Part shown: positions 26,739 to 35,806 of the stretch, piece by piece
Position numbering within the stretch: position 1 is the stretch's first letter
Layout of the letters: each line of letters begins with the position of its first letter
Source: Dehalococcoidia bacterium
GTDB lineage: Bacteria; Chloroflexota; Dehalococcoidia; Lucifugimonadales; Lucifugimonadaceae
NCBI GenBank assembly: GCA_009693115.1
Contig: SHXW01000002.1
Coordinates: 62,001 to 126,000, forward strand
Reading direction: 5' to 3'
DNA: 64,000 nucleotides
Program-made: the position numbers and the translations under genes
Notes under the pieces: model-generated
What the model was told of the DNA's origin: nothing
The model's database searches: none
What the model saw: only the letters and a program-made list of their open reading frames with translations

Positions 26739-27197
26739 ATGGCAGCGCGAATTTCCAGTAAGCAGTCTCCAAAGTCCGGTTCGGCTCAGGAATCGAACGA
26801 GCCCAAGTACTCGATTGACTTCAAGGCGATTGAAGCGTCACGGCGGTCAGCCTCGTTCATGATCGCTTCAAGAATGTGCGGACGCTGTGCCGCCTGTGCA
26901 AAGCTGTCCAAGGATGGACCGGCATTCAACCGCCCCTCGCGGGAACTCATGAAGCATGTGGTGGCCAACTGCGCCCTGGAGCCGGCGTTTCTGCTCCCAA
27001 ACACGCCCGTAACCGAGGCGGTTTTCAGGCTGTTGCTGGGATCCGGCAACCGCCCAATGACGGTGCCGGAAATTCTGGACGGGCTGAACCAGGCCTGGGC
27101 GAGCGTGATGTACCTGAAAAACATTAACGACGAGGTCATCCGCCGGATGGTGGATCGGCCCAACGAGTACTTCATCCGCAAGGTTGCCAAGAGCTAG
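26739..27197 (+). CDS. Conserved-looking hypothetical protein with cysteine cluster
   Basis: A 152-residue protein that I do not recognise. From ATG at 26739 it has a polar N-terminus, then MCGRCAACAKL (C-x2-C-x2-C) and a further cysteine in VANCALEP, which could bind zinc or an iron-sulfur cluster. The C-terminal half (MTVPEILDGLNQAW, then IRRMVDRPNEYFIRKV) has the look of a winged-helix DNA-binding domain. The frame is open upstream to 26571, but that stretch is compositionally different. It sits alone between moeA and the convergent acylphosphatase gene. Confidence 0.65.
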   Translation: MAARISSKQSPKSGSAQESNEPKYSIDFKAIEASRRSASFMIASRMCGRCAACAKLSKDGPAFNRPSRELMKHVVANCALEPAFLLPNTPVTEAVFRLLLGSGNRPMTVPEILDGLNQAWASVMYLKNINDEVIRRMVDRPNEYFIRKVAKS

Positions 27198-27293
27198 AGG
27201 CGCCTACCGGTCTGCACTGACACAGAAGCGGAAGCGCAAAGGTGCGCCCTCTTTCTTGCGGCCCGATGTCCGGATCGTTCGGCGCGCAGGCGT

Positions 27294-27593
27294 TCAGCCT
27301 CGGACTTCTAAACCGGTCTCGTCGTCAGGCCCCTTCGTCCAGTCAAGTTCCAATTCGGCCACGTCTGCCAGCGGCGGGCCGGAGCCCAGGGCCAACACCA
27401 GGAGTCCGAGCTCCTTCCTGCGCCCGCGGAATGCGAATGCCACCCGGCCATCAGGCAGGTTTCTCACCCACCCGTGCAGGCCCAAACTTGATGCGATTCC
27501 TGCCGCGAAGGCCCGGTAGCCCACACCCTGCACATGCCCTGAAGCCGTCCCTGTGAAGGAAGCATCCGAATCCGGATCGCCTGTTTCCTCCAT
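27294..27593 (-). CDS. acyP: Acylphosphatase
   Basis: A 99-residue enzyme that hydrolyses acyl phosphates. It carries the catalytic arginine in GHVQGVGYR (R27) and asparagine in WVRNLPDGR (N45). ATG at 27593 is preceded by GGGGGAAGAG, a strong Shine-Dalgarno sequence, so it is preferred over the in-frame starts at 27689 and 27749. The latter overlap the ctaG end. It is the last gene of the minus-strand oxidase operon by position; a functional link to the oxidase is not evident. Confidence 0.9.
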   Translation of the reverse strand: MEETGDPDSDASFTGTASGHVQGVGYRAFAAGIASSLGLHGWVRNLPDGRVAFAFRGRRKELGLLVLALGSGPPLADVAELELDWTKGPDDETGLEVRG

Positions 27594-27672
27594 CACTCTT
27601 CCCCCTCCCCCCTGATCGTGGAATGGCGGCACCAGATCGCCGGGCGTGCTTGACTCTTCGGGCTGATGCGAT

Positions 27673-28569
27673 TCAACTGCCGCGCTCATCTGCGCCGCGC
27701 CCTGCTGACGAGGGAGGCTGGCCTGAAATGGGGCCCTCTTCCTTTTCATACCACTTGAAAAACAGGATCGTCAGCGCGCCGAGAAAGACAAGGTTGCCGG
27801 GTATCCACATCAACAGCCCGGCGATGACCTGATCTTCCGCGTCAGAGATGCCCCACAGGTCTGGTGTGGAGAGGTAGTGCCCGTACAGGACGTGACCTGA
27901 GAGCGTGATGATGGCGGCGAGCATCGCCTTGGGCGTGACGACGAGCAGCAGGTATAGCAGGCGCTGCGGGTAGGTGAGTTCAGTCTTGATTGGCGCAGGG
28001 CCCATGATGGGCCACCAGAAAAGCACGCCCGAGGCAAACATGGTCAGGTGTTGCAGGAAATGGATGCCGCTATTGTTCAGGGCTGCGCCGTACAGAGGTG
28101 GGAGGTGCCACAGGTAGAAGGTGAGTACGAATGCAAGGAGCGCAACGGGGGGTTTGACGAGCAGCGCTCCTGCCCGCCGCAGCACGCCTTGTCTCGCAAG
28201 CGATGCCCCGAGTCCGAGGCGCACAGGTTCAGGCAGGGCCCATAGATATACGGATATGGGGCTGGCTGCGAGCAGGAGAGGCGCGGCGAACATTGCCAGC
28301 ACCAGGTGCTGGGACATGTGAATGAAGAAGGCGCGCTCGGCAAAGACGTCCAGCGGGCCCACCAGGGTTACGGCCAGGAGGGCCAGGCCCGAGAAAGCGT
28401 AGACGCGCCGGACTCGGGGCACTGCCTGCCCCCCGCTGCGCTTTTGCAGGCGGAAGAGGCCGATGGCGTAGGCGGCGATGGCGACGCACGTGAGCGCCGC
28501 CACCGGGTTGAAGAAGTTCCAGGCGGTGATGAAGTTGACGAAGGAGTCGCTGGAGGCGGGTGTGGTCAT
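27673..28569 (-). CDS. ctaG: Cytochrome c oxidase assembly factor CtaG (caa3 type)
   Basis: A 298-residue polytopic protein with about seven hydrophobic helices. It contains the caa3_CtaG landmarks HMSQHLVLAMFAAPLLLA, YLWHLPPLYGAAL with paired histidine/aromatic residues, and HFLQHLTMFASGVLFWWP. CtaG of this type helps deliver copper or assemble the Bacillus-type caa3 oxidase. It lies downstream of the cox structural genes on the same strand, as expected for that role. Confidence 0.9.
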   Translation of the reverse strand: MTTPASSDSFVNFITAWNFFNPVAALTCVAIAAYAIGLFRLQKRSGGQAVPRVRRVYAFSGLALLAVTLVGPLDVFAERAFFIHMSQHLVLAMFAAPLLLAASPISVYLWALPEPVRLGLGASLARQGVLRRAGALLVKPPVALLAFVLTFYLWHLPPLYGAALNNSGIHFLQHLTMFASGVLFWWPIMGPAPIKTELTYPQRLLYLLLVVTPKAMLAAIITLSGHVLYGHYLSTPDLWGISDAEDQVIAGLLMWIPGNLVFLGALTILFFKWYEKEEGPISGQPPSSAGRGADERGS

Positions 28570-28710
28570 TCTGGTCGCTGTAGAAACATGTGCAGCCCCC
28601 GGATGAACTTCACGCGCGCTTCGTCTGTGTTGTCAGTGTGTACGCGCCACACGGCAAGGCCCCTTCTGGCTGAAAGGTGGGGCCCTGGCAGGCGTTTCAG
28701 GCCGGGTGCT

Positions 28711-29154
28711 CTAGCCGCTCAGCTTGGAGAACAGTGTCAGCAAGACCAGAAAGACGGTGACACCAAGGCCCATGCCAGCAGCGAAAATGTAGGTGAAGCC
28801 CTTGGGGTCGAACCTGAGGTGCATGAAGAACCCGATGACCATCACAAACTTTACGACAGACAGGAACAGCAGCAGGGGGACGAAAAGGGCACCCAGTGAT
28901 GTGACGGTGAAGAGCCAGACTTCGACGAGCGTCAGGATGGTCAGGATGATGGCCACGGCCACGTAAAAGCCCGGGGTGGCGTGGCGCCCGCCATACGTGA
29001 TGCGCGTGAGCCACGAGGCGGTCTTCGCCTTCATTGGTCCGAACGGGCCCTCGTGCGGCGGCAGCGCTTCAGTTTGGTGCGTCCGGGGAAGGTCGAACCA
29101 TCCGTTGCCGCGGTGGAAGAAGATCGCGTTCCAGAGTTTTGCGATTGCGCTCAT
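28711..29154 (-). CDS. Cytochrome c oxidase subunit IV family protein
   Basis: A 147-residue protein with three hydrophobic helices in its C-terminal two-thirds (about 60-140). It includes VVKFVMVIGFFMHLRFDP, the conserved stretch of prokaryotic subunit IV, where the FMHL histidine and the following acidic end are typical. The first 50 residues are hydrophilic and atypical. It lies between the subunit III gene and ctaG. Such subunits stabilise the CuB site during assembly. Confidence 0.85.
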   Translation of the reverse strand: MSAIAKLWNAIFFHRGNGWFDLPRTHQTEALPPHEGPFGPMKAKTASWLTRITYGGRHATPGFYVAVAIILTILTLVEVWLFTVTSLGALFVPLLLFLSVVKFVMVIGFFMHLRFDPKGFTYIFAAGMGLGVTVFLVLLTLFSKLSG

Positions 29155-29243
29155 GTGGTGTTGTCCTGAAGTTGAACCCTGGCTTTTGTTGCTTCTGCTT
29201 GTCAGGTGACTATCCCAGAACGAAACCGCCGGGGTTTTCCAGG

Positions 29244-30113
29244 CTAGCCTCCGTGCAGCGCCGCCCCGACGGGCAGCGGGTCGCTGGCGGAGATCAGGTA
29301 GATAACTGTGAATATGACGATCCAGACAATGTCAACGAAGTGCCAGTACAGGCCGGAAATCTCAAGGTCCAGCGAGCTGATCGGCGTCTTCTGGGCCTTG
29401 TCCGCCGTGATGAGGTTGTACGAACCTGCAATGGCGATCACCGAACCCGCAAGGAACATCACAAGGCCGACCGCGTTATCGAGGGGGGGGATGCTCCCGG
29501 CGAAGATGGCGAGAGCGCCCACCGCCGCTGTGTAGAACCCGCCGACGCCCAGGAGGAGGCCCATGCGCTCGCGCCGCCCGGGTGTGGCTACGATGGCCAT
29601 CGCCAGCAACCATGCCACGCCGAATGTGACGTGTGCGCCGTGGAAGCCAGTCAGGGTGAAGAACGTGGTGCCGAATAGGTTCGTGCGGGGCGTCAGGCCC
29701 TCGTGGACGAATGCGTTGAACTCATAGACCTGGAAGCATAGGAAAACCGAGCCCAGAGCGGCGGTCGCCAGTATCCAGAGGCGGCCAGTGCGGCTTTCAC
29801 CCGCCTTTATGTAGTGCAGAGCCAGGACCATCGACAGCGAGGACATCAGCAGTACGAAGGTGCTGATGGACGTGATGGGTATGTCCAGGACTTCAGGCGG
29901 ATATGGGCCGACCAGGCTCTGGTTGCGGTAGATCAGGTACGCGGCGATCAGGGACCCGAAGAACATGACGTCGGACGCCAGAAACGTCCACATGAGGAGC
30001 TTGCGGGTGTTCAGCCCGGTTGACGTGTCCTCGTGAGCCGGCGCCTCGTGGGCGGCCGGGTGTGCCTGAGCGGTCGAGGCTGTGTGAGCTTGCGCCAAGT
30101 CTTTCTTCCTCAT
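29244..30113 (-). CDS. coxC: Cytochrome c oxidase subunit III
   Basis: A 289-residue protein with seven membrane segments after a 33-residue Ala/His-rich N-terminal extension. Subunit III hallmarks are LLMWTFLASDVMFFGSL (helix with the conserved Glu/Asp region), GFHGAHVTFGV and the terminal YWHFVDIVWIVIFTVIY. Like relatives, it supports proton uptake and stability of the catalytic core. It follows coxA after a 52-bp gap. Confidence 0.95.
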   Translation of the reverse strand: MRKKDLAQAHTASTAQAHPAAHEAPAHEDTSTGLNTRKLLMWTFLASDVMFFGSLIAAYLIYRNQSLVGPYPPEVLDIPITSISTFVLLMSSLSMVLALHYIKAGESRTGRLWILATAALGSVFLCFQVYEFNAFVHEGLTPRTNLFGTTFFTLTGFHGAHVTFGVAWLLAMAIVATPGRRERMGLLLGVGGFYTAAVGALAIFAGSIPPLDNAVGLVMFLAGSVIAIAGSYNLITADKAQKTPISSLDLEISGLYWHFVDIVWIVIFTVIYLISASDPLPVGAALHGG

Positions 30114-30165
30114 CCCGGTCGCCTCGTCCCTTGATAGGGGGAGGAAGCGGCAGGGCCTTGTCTCT

Positions 30166-32112
30166 TTAGTGGTGCGCTCCGGGAGCGGGTTCGGTTGCTG
30201 GCTCGAACGCCCAGCCGAGCAGGCCCCAGACCATGATTGCGCCGCCTATGGCCGAGAGGACGATCGTGCTGACCAGGCCGCCGAATGCCAGCGCCAGGCC
30301 GATGGAGATGATGATCGGGTAGTAGGACAGGCCAGGCAGGTGCACGCCAGCGCCGCCGTGGCCCGCCGGAGCATGTGCTGCAGCGCCATATCCACCTTCG
30401 CTGTGGTGCCCGTCTGCCTGAGCGCCGTGGGGGACGCCAAGCGGCTTCGCCGTGTCGTGCCCCTCTTCATGGAGCAGCTCCGGGTGTTTCTTGTACCAGA
30501 AGTCGTCCCGGTGTTTGACCACGGGGATCTGGTCGAAGTTGTGTTCCGGCGGCGGTGATGGAATGGTCCATTCAAGAGTGCGCGCATCCCACGGGTCAGC
30601 GGCGGCCTTTTCCTTTTTCAAGCGTGAGTACAGGACGTTGATCATGAAGATCAGGACTGAAAGGGCGATCAGGAACGCGCCTGCAGTGGCGGCAAGGTTG
30701 GCATCGTCCCATCCCATCCCCTCGGCATATGTGTAGACGCGCCTCGGCATGCCGTCCAGACCGATCCAGTGCATGGGCGCGAAGGTCAGGTTGAACCCGA
30801 TGAGCATCAAGAAGAAGTGGACCTTGCCGAACCTTTCGTTGAGGAAATGGCCGGTCATCTTGGGCCACCAGTAGTAGATGCCCGAGAAGATGCCGAACAT
30901 GGCGCCGCCGAAAAGGACGTAGTGGAAGTGGGCGACGATGTAGTAGGTGTCCTGCTGTTGTGCATCCGTGGGCGGCGAGGCGTGCGTGACCCCGCTGAGA
31001 CCGCCGATGGTGAACATGGCGATGAAGCCCAGCGAAAAGAGCATGGGCGTGTTGAGAGTGATGTGGCCCTTCCAGATGGTGGCGAGCCAGTTGAAGATCT
31101 TTACTCCCGTTGGCACGGCGATGAGCATTGTCGAGATGGTGAAGGCCGTGTTGGCGGCAGGGCCCAGGCCTACAGTGAACATGTGGTGGCTCCAGACGAA
31201 CCACCCCAGGAAGCCGATTGTGATGCCTGAGAACACGACGAACGGGTAGCCGTACAGGGGCTTCTTTGAGAACGTGGGAAGGACTTCGGACACGATGCCC
31301 ATGGCAGGCAGGATGAGGATATAGACCTCCGGGTGGCCGAAGAGCCAGAACATGTGCTGCCAGAGGATGGGGTCGCCGCCCTTGGCGGTGTTGTAGAAGT
31401 TCATGCCGAACAGACGGTCGAACTGGAGCTCGATCAGGGCGACGGTGATGACGGGCATGGCTGCGACCAAAAGAACGGATGTGACGAGCGTCATCCAGGT
31501 GAACAGGGGCATCTTGAACATAGTCATGCCCGGCGCACGCATGTTGAAAATGGTGACGATGAAGTTGAACGCCGCAGCCAGCGACGCCACTCCGAGCACC
31601 TGCAGGCCCAGTATCCAGTACGTGACGCCGTCTCCCAGGCTGTACGCGTTCGCGGTCAGCGGCGAGTAGCCGAACCACCCCGCGTCGGGCGCTCCTCCCA
31701 CCAGCCAGCTCACGTTCAAGAGGATGCCGCCGAAGAGGAAGGTCCAGTACGAGAAGGCGTTGAGGCGCGGGAAGGCCACATCACGCGCTCCCAACTGGAG
31801 CGGGATGAGCCAGTTGAAGAAGGCCGCGCCCAGGGGCATGATGACCAGGAAGACCATGGTCGTGCCGTGCATGGTGAAGAGCTGGTTGTAGACCTCCGGA
31901 GTGATGGCCTCGCTCTCGGGCATTGCAAGCTGCCAGCGCATGACAAGGGCTTCAACGCCGCCCACGAGGAACCACAGGAACGCCGTCACCCCGTACAGGG
32001 TGCCGATCCGCTTGTGGTCAACGGTCGTGATCCAACTCCAGATGCCCCAATGCCGCTCGGTGGGCCTGGGGATCAGGCGGGGTATCGAAATTGCGACTGT
32101 GTTGCTGCTCAA
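30166..32112 (-). CDS. coxA: Cytochrome c oxidase subunit I
   Basis: The catalytic subunit with haem a, haem a3 and CuB. It has twelve-helix core landmarks: WITTVDHKRIGTLYG at the N-terminus, FGHPEVYILILPAMG with the cross-linked His-Tyr and the A1-type glutamate, WSHHMFTVG with the CuB histidine pair, and the C-terminal haem histidines in YIVAHFHYVLFGG. The start is probably TTG at 32112, preceded by GGAG. The open frame upstream to 32211 is palindromic-repeat sequence. The C-terminal extension beyond the core (about residue 560 on) is His/Gly/Ala-rich and ends with two more helices, so the protein (648 aa) is longer than most. Confidence 0.95.
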   Translation of the reverse strand: MSSNTVAISIPRLIPRPTERHWGIWSWITTVDHKRIGTLYGVTAFLWFLVGGVEALVMRWQLAMPESEAITPEVYNQLFTMHGTTMVFLVIMPLGAAFFNWLIPLQLGARDVAFPRLNAFSYWTFLFGGILLNVSWLVGGAPDAGWFGYSPLTANAYSLGDGVTYWILGLQVLGVASLAAAFNFIVTIFNMRAPGMTMFKMPLFTWMTLVTSVLLVAAMPVITVALIELQFDRLFGMNFYNTAKGGDPILWQHMFWLFGHPEVYILILPAMGIVSEVLPTFSKKPLYGYPFVVFSGITIGFLGWFVWSHHMFTVGLGPAANTAFTISTMLIAVPTGVKIFNWLATIWKGHITLNTPMLFSLGFIAMFTIGGLSGVTHASPPTDAQQQDTYYIVAHFHYVLFGGAMFGIFSGIYYWWPKMTGHFLNERFGKVHFFLMLIGFNLTFAPMHWIGLDGMPRRVYTYAEGMGWDDANLAATAGAFLIALSVLIFMINVLYSRLKKEKAAADPWDARTLEWTIPSPPPEHNFDQIPVVKHRDDFWYKKHPELLHEEGHDTAKPLGVPHGAQADGHHSEGGYGAAAHAPAGHGGAGVHLPGLSYYPIIISIGLALAFGGLVSTIVLSAIGGAIMVWGLLGWAFEPATEPAPGAHH

Positions 32113-32240
32113 CTTGGTGGCTCCGCGTCTTTCGTGCCTAACCCATCTCCATCCGGGAGAGGGGCCTTTCTGGGAGAGGGCCTTACCGGGAGAGGGCCTG
32201 AGTGCGGGCATCTCCGGGCCGCCCGCGGGTCTGCCTGCTT
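32113..32240. repeat. Palindromic repeats between coxB and coxA
   Basis: The 128-bp gap inside the oxidase operon carries three consecutive degenerate GGGAGAGGG-type units (about 32145-32205). They may act as an mRNA-stabilising or attenuating structure. Confidence 0.5.
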
Positions 32241-33713
32241 TTACTTCAGCGTCTTCATGTACTCGATGATATCTGTGATGTCCTTGTCGGACAGCCCTGC
32301 AAACGGCGGCATGATGGGGCCGAAGCCGGGTACGAGGAAGGCCGCCGGCGTTTTGATGGACTCCTTGATGTAGGCGTCAGCGGACAGGCCGGGCCTGCGC
32401 GTGGCCGCTATCTCGTATATGCCCTTCCAGCCCGGCCCGACGACCGTGTTGTCGCCGGTTGAGTGGCAGGCCGTGCAGCCGTTGGCCGCGGCCAGTTGCC
32501 TGCCCTTTTCGGCGCCGGTCGCGCCGCCGGCGTCGGGTGTTTCAACCACTGCGCCTTCACCGGGCTTGAGGGAGAGCAGGTAGTCGGCGATCTCCCCGAT
32601 CTCCACATCGGTCAGCTTCGCAGTGTTGTCGTCTGTTTCTTGATAAACGGCGGCGTGGGCCTGCATGTGCGTGCCCTGCTTGATGGAGGACGGGTCTCTG
32701 ATCCACTCGACCAGGCTGTCCCTTGTCAGGTCCCGCAGGCCGGCGGCGAACGTTATGCGCTCGCCGAAGTTGGTCAGGTTGGGCGCAGACACGATGCGCG
32801 ATGCGGTGGGGCCCTCCGGGTCGGGGTTGGCGAGCCAGGCTGCAAAACGGTTGTCCTGCTGGGTGATTTCGGCGGCGTATGCGCCGTCGCGGTAAGAGTC
32901 GCTGGTGTGGCATGTCGAGCAGTTGCCGGCAAAGAGCGTGCGCCCTTCTGCCGCCGTCCCGGCCGGGGCGTCAGGCGGGGTGCGCATGCCCTTGATCCAG
33001 GCTGCGTACTTTTCGGGCTCTTCCGCGATGACCCGGAAGCGCATCTTGGCATGGGAAATGCCGCAGAACTCGGCACACTGGCCGAAGTACACGCCAGCCT
33101 CGTCCGCCTGGAACCACAGGTGGTTCTCGCGGGTCGGGACCATGTCAACCTTGCCGGCGAGCTTGGGGATCCAGAAGCTGTGGATCACGTCCTGAGAGCG
33201 CAGCTTCACGACCACCGGGCGGCCGGTCGGCACGTGAAGTTCGTTGGCGGTGATCACTTCGCTGTCCGGGTAGCGGAACTCGAACCACCACTGGTGGCCG
33301 ATGGCCTGGATTTCAAGGACATCCTTCGAGCCTGACGGCGGCTCTGCGGTTTCGTAGATGCCTTTGATGGTGGGGATGGCGATGGCGACCAGGATCAGCG
33401 CAGGGATGATGGTCCATGTGAGTTCAAGCTTCGTATTGCCGTGCGTTTGCTCCGGCAGGCCCTCACCCCGTTTGGCACGGAACTTCAGGGAGAAGATAAT
33501 GACGGCGGCCTCGACTATTACGAAGACGGCGACCGCTATCCAGAAGATGAACTTGAAAAGATCGGCCTGAAGTTTGGCGACCGGCCCGGCGGTACCAAAT
33601 GTTGACTGCGGGTTGTCCGGATAGCATGCGGAGGCGGCCAAGGCCGCCACCGTCAGGACAAGCCCTAATAGGGCCGGATTGAGCCGGCGCGTGTGTTTGC
33701 GGACAGAATGCAT
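32241..33713 (-). CDS. coxB: Cytochrome c oxidase subunit II fused to two cytochrome c domains
   Basis: A 490-residue lipoprotein (lipobox ending at Cys30) with two membrane helices (about 54-76 and 98-118) and the CuA domain. CuA ligands are H178, C213, E215, C217, H221 and M224, in VIHSF and GQCAEFCGISHAKM. After it come two c-type haem domains: CSTCH (265-269) with a larger loop-rich domain, and CTACH (413-417) with a likely Met ligand in GPIMPPFAG. One fused cytochrome is normal for caa3 oxidases; two is unusual. ATG at 33713 is preferred to 33731. It heads the minus-strand coxB-coxA-coxC-subunit IV-ctaG operon. Confidence 0.95.
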   Translation of the reverse strand: MHSVRKHTRRLNPALLGLVLTVAALAASACYPDNPQSTFGTAGPVAKLQADLFKFIFWIAVAVFVIVEAAVIIFSLKFRAKRGEGLPEQTHGNTKLELTWTIIPALILVAIAIPTIKGIYETAEPPSGSKDVLEIQAIGHQWWFEFRYPDSEVITANELHVPTGRPVVVKLRSQDVIHSFWIPKLAGKVDMVPTRENHLWFQADEAGVYFGQCAEFCGISHAKMRFRVIAEEPEKYAAWIKGMRTPPDAPAGTAAEGRTLFAGNCSTCHTSDSYRDGAYAAEITQQDNRFAAWLANPDPEGPTASRIVSAPNLTNFGERITFAAGLRDLTRDSLVEWIRDPSSIKQGTHMQAHAAVYQETDDNTAKLTDVEIGEIADYLLSLKPGEGAVVETPDAGGATGAEKGRQLAAANGCTACHSTGDNTVVGPGWKGIYEIAATRRPGLSADAYIKESIKTPAAFLVPGFGPIMPPFAGLSDKDITDIIEYMKTLK

Positions 33714-33943
33714 CTGGTAGAGCTCTGGCACCGAAACGGCCCGGCTGGAGGACTATCTCAGCGCAGAAGCCGCATCTTGAGTCAAGATGAAAGGCACATT
33801 CTTTATGCCTTTTGTAACAAACGTGATGAGCATACCATCGGCCAGATCTCCGGCGCAACGATCTGTCGGCACGCGACTACGGATTTCGTAGGTGGTGTGC
33901 CGGTTGTCCGGCAGGCCGACGACGCAGATACAGGAACATTGAA
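33714..33943. promoter_or_regulatory. Divergent gap between coxB and rdgB
   Basis: The 230-bp gap should hold promoters for the oxidase operon and for rdgB. A TTGACT on the minus strand (33780-33785) is a possible -35 for coxB, but no -10 lies at normal spacing. Nothing else is recognisable. Confidence 0.35.
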
Positions 33944-34546
33944 ATGAAGCTGCTTGTCGCCACGCGTAACCCGGGCAAGCTCCGGGAGTTTGCCCGGTTG
34001 CTGGGGGGCCTCCCCTGTCAGCTCCTGGACCTGCGCGAGGCGGGCGTGATATTGGAAGTAGAGGAGACGGGCAGGTCTTTCGAGGAGAACGCGCGCCTTA
34101 AGGCTCAGGAGTATGCATCGGCGTCCGGATTGTTGACACTGGCGGACGACTCTGGCCTTGAGGTGGATGCGCTTGGTGGAGAGCCCGGGGTGATGTCGGC
34201 GCGTTACGGCGGACCCGGGCTGTCTGACGAGCAGCGCGTGCAATTCCTGCTCGAAGGAATGAAAGCTGTGCCGGGGCATAGGCGTCAGGCGCGGTTCCGG
34301 GCTGCCATAGCGCTCGCCGGGCCGGGCGTCCCAGGCGGTGTGATAGTCACAGAGGGCGCAGTGGAGGGGGCGATAGCGCACGGACCCATTGGCAGGAACG
34401 GCTTCGGTTACGACCCCGTGTTCTGGTTGAAGGAGCGGGCCAAGACAATGGCCGAACTGACAGACGAGCAGAAGGACGCGGTCAGCCACCGCGGTCAGGC
34501 AGCGCGCAATATCACTGAGCCGCTGCGCAGCGTGCTCGCCGGGTAG
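33944..34546 (+). CDS. rdgB: XTP/dITP diphosphatase (RdgB/HAM1)
   Basis: A 200-residue pyrophosphatase that removes ITP, dITP and XTP from the nucleotide pool. The N-terminus MKLLVATRNPGKLREF is the substrate-binding signature. LADDSGLEVDAL contains the metal-binding acidic residues, GRNGFGYDPVFW follows, and SHRGQAARN closes the family pattern. Length is normal. It stands about 190 bp upstream of moaA. Confidence 0.95.
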   Translation: MKLLVATRNPGKLREFARLLGGLPCQLLDLREAGVILEVEETGRSFEENARLKAQEYASASGLLTLADDSGLEVDALGGEPGVMSARYGGPGLSDEQRVQFLLEGMKAVPGHRRQARFRAAIALAGPGVPGGVIVTEGAVEGAIAHGPIGRNGFGYDPVFWLKERAKTMAELTDEQKDAVSHRGQAARNITEPLRSVLAG

Positions 34547-34739
34547 CGCGTGACGAAGCAATACACGCCACCATGATTGTCCGTCGCTCGTCCCGGGCGT
34601 ATTCGAGGGACCCGGCTATTCCCCTCTCGGCCTGGCGGTAGACGGGAGCGGGTGAAGGTTTAAAGTCTCGCTTTCCTCCCCGGCTGCGCCCCAGCTCCTT
34701 GCCGCACCCGTTTCCTGAGCGATAGACTTTGACATAGAT

Positions 34740-35792
34740 ATGACCATCGCCGTCTCATCGCAAAGCACGGTCGCCGACAGGCTCGGCAGGCCGTTGCGTG
34801 ACCTCCGCATTTCGGTCACCGACCGTTGTAACTGGCGCTGCCCCTATTGCATGCCCGCCGAGGTCTTTGGCGAACGCTACGAGTTTCTGCCACGGCCAGA
34901 GATCCTTACGTTCGAGGAGACAGAGCGGCTGGCCCGCATCTTCGCCGGGCTGGGCGTACGAAAACTCCGCATCACAGGCGGGGAGCCCCTCGTCCGCACG
35001 CAACTGCCTCGCCTGATTGAATTGCTGGCGCGCATACCTGCCATCGAGGACGTGGCCCTGACGACCAACGGGTATCTACTGGGGGGCATGGCGAACTCGC
35101 TCAAGGGCGCCGGCCTGAACCGCGTGACCGTCCACCTCGACAGCCTGGAGGAAGAGACCTTCAAGAAAATGTCCGGCAGGCCCTACGGCCCGCAGAAGAC
35201 GCTCGAGGGAATCGAGGCCGCGGCGCGCGCCGGACTGACGCCGGTCAAGGTCAACTGCGTTGTGCAGCGCGGCATGAACGACGGCCAACTGGTGGACATG
35301 GCGCGCCGATTCAAGGGCACGGGTCACGTTCTGCGCTTCATCGAGTTCATGGATGTAGGCACCCGGAACGCCTGGAACATGAAGCAGGTCGTGCCGGCGA
35401 AGGAGATCTTCGAAAAGATCAACGCCGAGTTTCCGATTGAACCGGCTGACCGGGAGTATCGCGGCGAGGTGGCGGAACGGTATCGCTACAAGGACGGGTC
35501 CGGCGAGATTGGCATCATCGCCTCGGTGTCCAACCCCTTCTGCGGCGACTGCACCCGCGCCCGCCTGACCACTGACGGCCGCCTTGTGACCTGTCTGTTC
35601 GCAGCAGGCGGCAAGGATTTGAAGACCCCGCTGCGAGCCGGGGCGACTGACGGCGACCTGAGCGACATGATTACCGGAGTGTGGTCAAAGCGCTCCGACC
35701 GCTACTCGGAACAACGCGCCGCCAACACGGGCGCGGACGGCTCCGTGAAGCTCCCCCGCCGCAAGCTCGAGATGTACCAATTGGGTGGGTGA
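34740..35792 (+). CDS. moaA: GTP 3',8-cyclase MoaA
   Basis: Radical-SAM enzyme that starts molybdenum-cofactor synthesis from GTP. The 350-residue protein has the N-terminal CxxxCxxC cluster (C30, C34, C37 in DRCNWRCPYC) and the second cluster cysteines C268, C271 and C285 (FCGDCTRARL...VTC). It ends with the double glycine (QLGG) needed for activity in MoaA. It opens a compact operon with the HExxH membrane protein 14 nt downstream and the RNase H-MoaC fusion after that. Confidence 0.96.
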   Translation: MTIAVSSQSTVADRLGRPLRDLRISVTDRCNWRCPYCMPAEVFGERYEFLPRPEILTFEETERLARIFAGLGVRKLRITGGEPLVRTQLPRLIELLARIPAIEDVALTTNGYLLGGMANSLKGAGLNRVTVHLDSLEEETFKKMSGRPYGPQKTLEGIEAAARAGLTPVKVNCVVQRGMNDGQLVDMARRFKGTGHVLRFIEFMDVGTRNAWNMKQVVPAKEIFEKINAEFPIEPADREYRGEVAERYRYKDGSGEIGIIASVSNPFCGDCTRARLTTDGRLVTCLFAAGGKDLKTPLRAGATDGDLSDMITGVWSKRSDRYSEQRAANTGADGSVKLPRRKLEMYQLGG

Positions 35793-35806
35793 GACGCTTG
35801 GCAAAT

